Below the pieces are notes generated by a model, which ran no database searches, had not been told where the DNA came from, and worked only from the letters and a program-made list of their open reading frames with translations. Shown here piece by piece: positions 60,469 through 64,000 of a stretch of DNA of 64,000 nucleotides. The DNA is from Stenotrophomonas maltophilia (lineage in GTDB: Bacteria > Pseudomonadota > Gammaproteobacteria > Xanthomonadales > Xanthomonadaceae). Location of the stretch: contig DEVL01000003.1 of the NCBI GenBank assembly GCA_002363385.1, positions 958,224 through 1,022,223 of the forward strand, given 5' to 3'. Numbering within the stretch: position 1 is the first letter of the stretch; each line of letters starts with the position of its first letter. A program made the translations under genes and the position numbers.

Positions 60469-61596
60469 ATGATGCTGTCCCTGCTGCGCCGCACCGGTGC
60501 CTTTCTGGCCCTGCTGCTCGCTGTCCCTGCAGTCCACGCCCGCCCCGCGGCGGCCGATACGGTACTGATCGTGGTCAGCGGCGAAGGCCGTGACCAGGGC
60601 AAGACCCGCCCCGGTTTCGAGATGGACGAGTTTGCCCAGGCCTACCTGATCTTCCGCGACAACGGCCTGGCCGTGCAGGTGGCCAGCCCACGCGGCGGGG
60701 CGGTGGAGGCCGACAAGTTCGACCCGAAGGAGCCCTTCAACGCGCGCGTGCTGGCCGATCCGGCGGCGACCGCGTTGCTGGCCGATACCCGCGCCACCGC
60801 GACCCTGCGTGCGGCCGACTATGCGGCGGTCTACGTGGTTGGCGGCAAGGGCGCCATGTTCGATCTGCCGACCGATGCGGCGCTGCGCGGCCTGCTCGGT
60901 ACGCTGCACGACGGCGGCGGCGTGGTCGCCGCCGTCTGTCACGGCCCGGCAGCACTGGTGGATGTGCGGCTGGCGGACGGATCACTGCTGGTCGCCGGGC
61001 GCCGCATGACTGGATTCACCAATGCCGAGGAGGGCGTGTTCGGCAAGCGCTGGGTCAAGGAGTTCCCGTTCCTGCTGGAAACAGCGCTGCGCGAGCGCGG
61101 CGCGCGCTGGGAGCAGGCGCCGCTGATGATGCCCAAGCTGGTGGTGGACGGGCGTGTGATCACCGGGCAGAACCCGTACTCCACGCCGGCGGTCGCCGAG
61201 GCGATCGTGCGCGCCACCGGTCGCACCCCGGTCGCCCGTACTCCTTGGCGTGATGAAGCCAGCATGGCGCTGGTGCAGCGCCTGCTCGACGGCCAGGGCG
61301 ACGCGGTCAAGCGCGAGCTGGCGAGCAATCGCACCGGGTATCACGATCAGTTGATCGGCGTGCTCGGCTACTACCAGCTGCAGGCCGCGCAGGACGATGC
61401 GGCCGTGCGTGACGCCCTGGCGATCATGCAGCTGGCCGCGCCGTACATGAGCGAGCCGCAGCTGCCGCTGGGCATCGCGCAGGCGCACTGGCGGCTGGGC
61501 GAGGTGGAACAGGCGCGCAGCGTGCTCGGCAAACTGCTGGAAACGCACCCTGACATGGCCGAAGCTAAGCAGCTCAAGGACACGATCGAAGGCTGA
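60469..61596 (+). CDS. Secreted DJ-1/PfpI family protein
   Basis: A 375-aa protein with signal peptide (LLRRTGAFLALLLAVPAVHA) and a DJ-1/PfpI (class I glutaminase-like) domain (about 30-240). The nucleophile elbow is VAAVCHGPAAL with Cys near residue 163; AAVYVVGGKGAMFDLP and MTGFTNAEEGVFGKRW are typical of the Hsp31/YhbO side of the family. A helical C-terminal region of about 120 residues (LGYYQLQAAQDDAAVRDA, LGIAQAHWRLGEVEQARSV) resembles TPR repeats. AAGGAG precedes ATG 60469. It ends 4 nt before the response regulator gene, so it heads a three-gene unit with the two-component pair. Confidence 0.87.
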   Translation: MMLSLLRRTGAFLALLLAVPAVHARPAAADTVLIVVSGEGRDQGKTRPGFEMDEFAQAYLIFRDNGLAVQVASPRGGAVEADKFDPKEPFNARVLADPAATALLADTRATATLRAADYAAVYVVGGKGAMFDLPTDAALRGLLGTLHDGGGVVAAVCHGPAALVDVRLADGSLLVAGRRMTGFTNAEEGVFGKRWVKEFPFLLETALRERGARWEQAPLMMPKLVVDGRVITGQNPYSTPAVAEAIVRATGRTPVARTPWRDEASMALVQRLLDGQGDAVKRELASNRTGYHDQLIGVLGYYQLQAAQDDAAVRDALAIMQLAAPYMSEPQLPLGIAQAHWRLGEVEQARSVLGKLLETHPDMAEAKQLKDTIEG

Positions 61597-61600
61597 CGCC

Positions 61601-62287
61601 ATGCATGACGGCCTGCACATCCTGGTCATCGAGGACAACCCGGCGCTGCGCGCCGGCATGGCCACGCTGCTGGAGGTGCGCGGCCATCGCGTGGCCTTCG
61701 CCGCCGATGGGCTCAGCGGCCTGCAGATGGCGCTGGACGAGCCGCCGGACGTGCTGGTGCTGGACCTGACTCTGCCGGGGATGGACGGTCTGGGTGTGTG
61801 CAGCCATCTGCGCGAGCGGGCCGACCGTCACATCCCGATCCTGATGCTGACCGCGCGCGACACGTTGGCCGACAAGCTGGTCGGCTTCCAGTGCGGTGCC
61901 GACGACTATCTGGTCAAACCGTTCGCCGGTGAGGAACTGCTGGCGCGGTGCCTGGCGCTGGCGCACCGGCATGTGCGGCGCGAGGGTCACCTGCTGCGCA
62001 TCGGCTCGCTGGAAATCGATCGCCGCAGCGGCAGCGCGACCCGCAGCGGCCAGGCGCTTGAGCTGCCGCAGACCGCGTATCGCGTGCTGGTGCTGCTGGC
62101 CGAGGCATGGCCGCGTACGGTGACCCGCAGCGAGCTGATCCGTCGGTTGTGGGGCGATGAGGCGCCACCGTCGGATCCGCTGCGCTCGCACCTGTATCTG
62201 CTGCGCCAGATCCTGGACAAACCGTTTGATCGGCCCATGCTCAAGACCGTGCACGATGTTGGCTTCAAGCTGGAGGCCGACGCATGA
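61601..62287 (+). CDS. OmpR-family response regulator
   Basis: A 228-aa transcription factor: receiver with VIEDN, phospho-acceptor in LVLDLTLPGMDG (Asp near 56), Thr in LMLTARD and Lys in YLVKPFAG, then a winged-helix DNA-binding domain (LRIGSLEIDRRSGSATR, TRSELIRRLWGDEAPPSD, VHDVGFKLE). The stop overlaps the histidine kinase start by 4 nt. Its targets are not indicated; the DJ-1-like gene upstream is a candidate. Confidence 0.93.
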   Translation: MHDGLHILVIEDNPALRAGMATLLEVRGHRVAFAADGLSGLQMALDEPPDVLVLDLTLPGMDGLGVCSHLRERADRHIPILMLTARDTLADKLVGFQCGADDYLVKPFAGEELLARCLALAHRHVRREGHLLRIGSLEIDRRSGSATRSGQALELPQTAYRVLVLLAEAWPRTVTRSELIRRLWGDEAPPSDPLRSHLYLLRQILDKPFDRPMLKTVHDVGFKLEADA

Positions 62288-63549
62288 CGACGCGTGTGCA
62301 TCGCCTGCGCAACCGGTTGATGCTGGCCTTCGCGGTGTTCGCACTGGCGGTGGCCAGCCTGTTCGGCCTGTACGTGGCGGTGTTCGTGTACAGCGTGGAG
62401 GATCGCTTCTTCGACGCGATGCTCGAACAGGAAGCGCAGCAGCAGCTGGATCAGCGCGCCGCGAGTGGCAGCTGGTCGCCGCCGCGCAATACGTTCATTA
62501 CCGTGCACGAGAGCAGCGCCACGTTTCCGGCTGATCTGAAAACCGCGTTCGATGCCGAGCCGTGGCGGCACGAGTTCGCCGGCACCCAGGGACGTCACTA
62601 TCACCTGCGCGCGCTGCAGCCGGGCGGCGCCGGTACATCAGGATGGCTGGTCGCCGAGGTCAGCCAGCAGCTGGTGGTGCGGCCGATGCGCCGCCAGATT
62701 CTGGGTCTGCTGGCCTGGTCCGGGCTGGCCGTGGTGGTCGTTGCCGTGCTGGCCGGTGCGTGGCTGGCACGACGTACCACACGTCCCTTGTCTAGACTGG
62801 CCGCACTGGTCGATGGGATGGCGCCGGATCGGCTGCCAATCGGGTTCGCGCGCGACTTCCCCGATGATGAAATCGGCGTGCTCGCGCGGGGGTTGGACAA
62901 CCTGACCGGGCAGGTGCGCGCCTTTGTTGCCCGCGAACATGCCTTTACCCGGGACGCCAGCCATGAGCTGCGCACGCCGCTGGCGGTGATCCGCAGCGCA
63001 ACCGAACAGCTGGCCAACGAAGCGGGGCTGTCCGCGGCCGGACGGCTGCAGCTGGGGCATGTACAGCACTCGGCCCGTCAGCTCGAACAGACCGTGATCA
63101 CGCTGCTCACCCTGGCCCGCGAAGAAAGCGTTGAAAAGGAGGCGCTGCCGCTTGCGGTGCTGCCGGTGCTGGAACAGGTGGTGATTGAACAGGCGGCGCT
63201 GCTGGACGGCAAGCCTGTGCAGGTGCGGGTCGATGTGCCCGATGACGTACGCCTCACCGTGCCCGGGCCGGTGCTGCACATGCTGCTGGCCAATCTGGTC
63301 GGCAATGCGTTCGCGCACACGCGGGCAGGCGAGGTGCACATCGATGTCGGGGCCGGACGGCTGCGCATCCGCAACACCGCCCCGGCCGGTGACCCTGACA
63401 CGATCGTGCGGCCTTTCGCCAAAGGCGAAGGCAGTGCCGGCTTCGGGCTTGGCCTGGCGATCGTGCACCGGCTGTGCGACCGCTTCGCCATCGACCTGCG
63501 TATCGAAGGAACCGAGCAAACCACGGTCGCCAGCTTCAGCGTGCACTGA
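62284..63549 (+). CDS. Sensor histidine kinase
   Basis: A 421-aa classical kinase: helix 1 (LMLAFAVFALAVASLFGLYV), a short periplasmic sensor (about 40-130), helix 2 (ILGLLAWSGLAVVVVAVLAGA), HAMP, HisKA with RDASHELRTPLAVI, and an ATPase domain with NLVGNAFAHT and GFGLGLAIV. The usual DxGxG position reads NTAPAGD, so the G1 motif is weak, as in some QseC/PhoQ-like relatives. It pairs with the overlapping regulator. Confidence 0.92.
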   Translation: MTTRVHRLRNRLMLAFAVFALAVASLFGLYVAVFVYSVEDRFFDAMLEQEAQQQLDQRAASGSWSPPRNTFITVHESSATFPADLKTAFDAEPWRHEFAGTQGRHYHLRALQPGGAGTSGWLVAEVSQQLVVRPMRRQILGLLAWSGLAVVVVAVLAGAWLARRTTRPLSRLAALVDGMAPDRLPIGFARDFPDDEIGVLARGLDNLTGQVRAFVAREHAFTRDASHELRTPLAVIRSATEQLANEAGLSAAGRLQLGHVQHSARQLEQTVITLLTLAREESVEKEALPLAVLPVLEQVVIEQAALLDGKPVQVRVDVPDDVRLTVPGPVLHMLLANLVGNAFAHTRAGEVHIDVGAGRLRIRNTAPAGDPDTIVRPFAKGEGSAGFGLGLAIVHRLCDRFAIDLRIEGTEQTTVASFSVH

Positions 63550-63617
63550 GGCGACGCACCGGTCCGCTTCCGTCCACCGCCAAAGTGCGCGATGCTCTGC
63601 CGAACGGGGAGGGGCGC

Positions 63618-64000
63618 ATGGGGAACAGGGACGAAGGCAGTATCCACGGTGACGTACCGGCTGGCATCGCCTCCACCGCCGGCGGTGAGTCGCACACACC
63701 GCTGGCGGATCAGACACCGATCGACTGGTCGTTGCTGCCGGTCACGCATGGCAACGAAGACTCGATGGTGGCGGTGATCTGGCGCCTGCTCCGACAGGAG
63801 CCGGCGTTGATGGTGAGCGCGGGCTACGTGTTCCTCTCCGCGCTGGGGCTGTGGTCGAGCTATTTCTTCTACTTCAAGTTCCGGCTGTCGATCCTGGATT
63901 ACCTGCAGGTCAGCGACTTCCTGGTGGCCGGTCTGCGTGATCCGGCTTACATCCTGATCCTGCTGCTGGGCGCGCTGCTGGCGGTTCTGCTGGGCTGGCC
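63618..64000 (+). CDS. Membrane protein, truncated by the window edge
   Basis: Reads open from ATG 63618 (GGAGGGG 3-9 nt upstream) to the last base with no stop, at least 127 aa. A polar N-terminus of about 55 residues (MGNRDEGSIHGDVPAG) leads to a hydrophobic helix (ALMVSAGYVFLSALGLWSSY), a short loop with FKFRLSILDYLQVSDF, and the start of another helix (YILILLLGALLAVLLGW). Family not recognised from this part. It starts 68 nt after the sensor kinase. Confidence 0.75.
   Translation, partial: MGNRDEGSIHGDVPAGIASTAGGESHTPLADQTPIDWSLLPVTHGNEDSMVAVIWRLLRQEPALMVSAGYVFLSALGLWSSYFFYFKFRLSILDYLQVSDFLVAGLRDPAYILILLLGALLAVLLGW

Noticed and set aside
62284..63549. Sensor kinase as another degenerate kinase
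   Set aside because: The G1 motif is weak, but the H-box, N-box and GLGL are intact, and similar weak G1 motifs occur in working kinases.

Overview
The window is high-GC gammaproteobacterial chromosome that reads as Stenotrophomonas or a very close Xanthomonadaceae relative. The assignment rests on gene content and on many short GTAG-headed stem-loops matching the SMAG repeats described in Stenotrophomonas maltophilia. I see no rRNA, tRNA, insertion sequence, prophage or CRISPR array. Most genes are well-known families in compact runs, many joined by 4-nt ATGA overlaps.

Left part (1-8.6 kb): a SAM-I (S-box) riboswitch precedes a metX-metB-hom operon. Then come a periplasmic alpha/beta hydrolase, L-serine dehydratase, a small glutaredoxin-like protein, and a YceI / cytochrome b561 / YceI operon.

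Region 8.8-23.1 kb is the most unusual part. Four consecutive, same-strand, giant hybrid sensor kinases (about 1140-1190 aa) each have a periplasmic beta-propeller and Y_Y_Y sensor, one membrane helix, HisKA, an ATPase domain and a receiver. Copies 1 and 4 look complete. Copy 2 has lost the phospho-accepting histidine and key receiver residues but keeps the ATPase motifs. Copy 3 keeps the histidine and a complete receiver but has lost the ATPase motifs. The two defective copies are adjacent, overlapping-coupled and complementary, which suggests a heteromeric kinase.

23-31 kb: an MFS exporter, a 578-bp non-coding stretch full of repeats, hemE, a WGR-domain protein, aroB-aroK, dodecin, a glycerate-kinase-like protein, and pdxH.

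30-39.4 kb: the methylcitrate (propionate) locus. Divergent prpR faces a sigma-54 promoter and prpB-prpC-acnD-prpF-prpD, so both types of 2-methylcitrate dehydratase are encoded together.

39.5-50.8 kb: alpha-2-macroglobulin lipoprotein plus pbpC, a ferritin-like protein, a peroxiredoxin, cbpA, pilH, and acuI-type reductase. 50.9-54.8 kb: the conserved hflK-hflC-DUF2065-purA locus. 54.9-64 kb: a small unknown protein, an L,D-transpeptidase / M23 peptidase pair, a chemoreceptor with a sigma-28 promoter, a RIO kinase, a periplasmic DJ-1-like protein directly upstream of a two-component pair, and a truncated membrane protein at the right edge.
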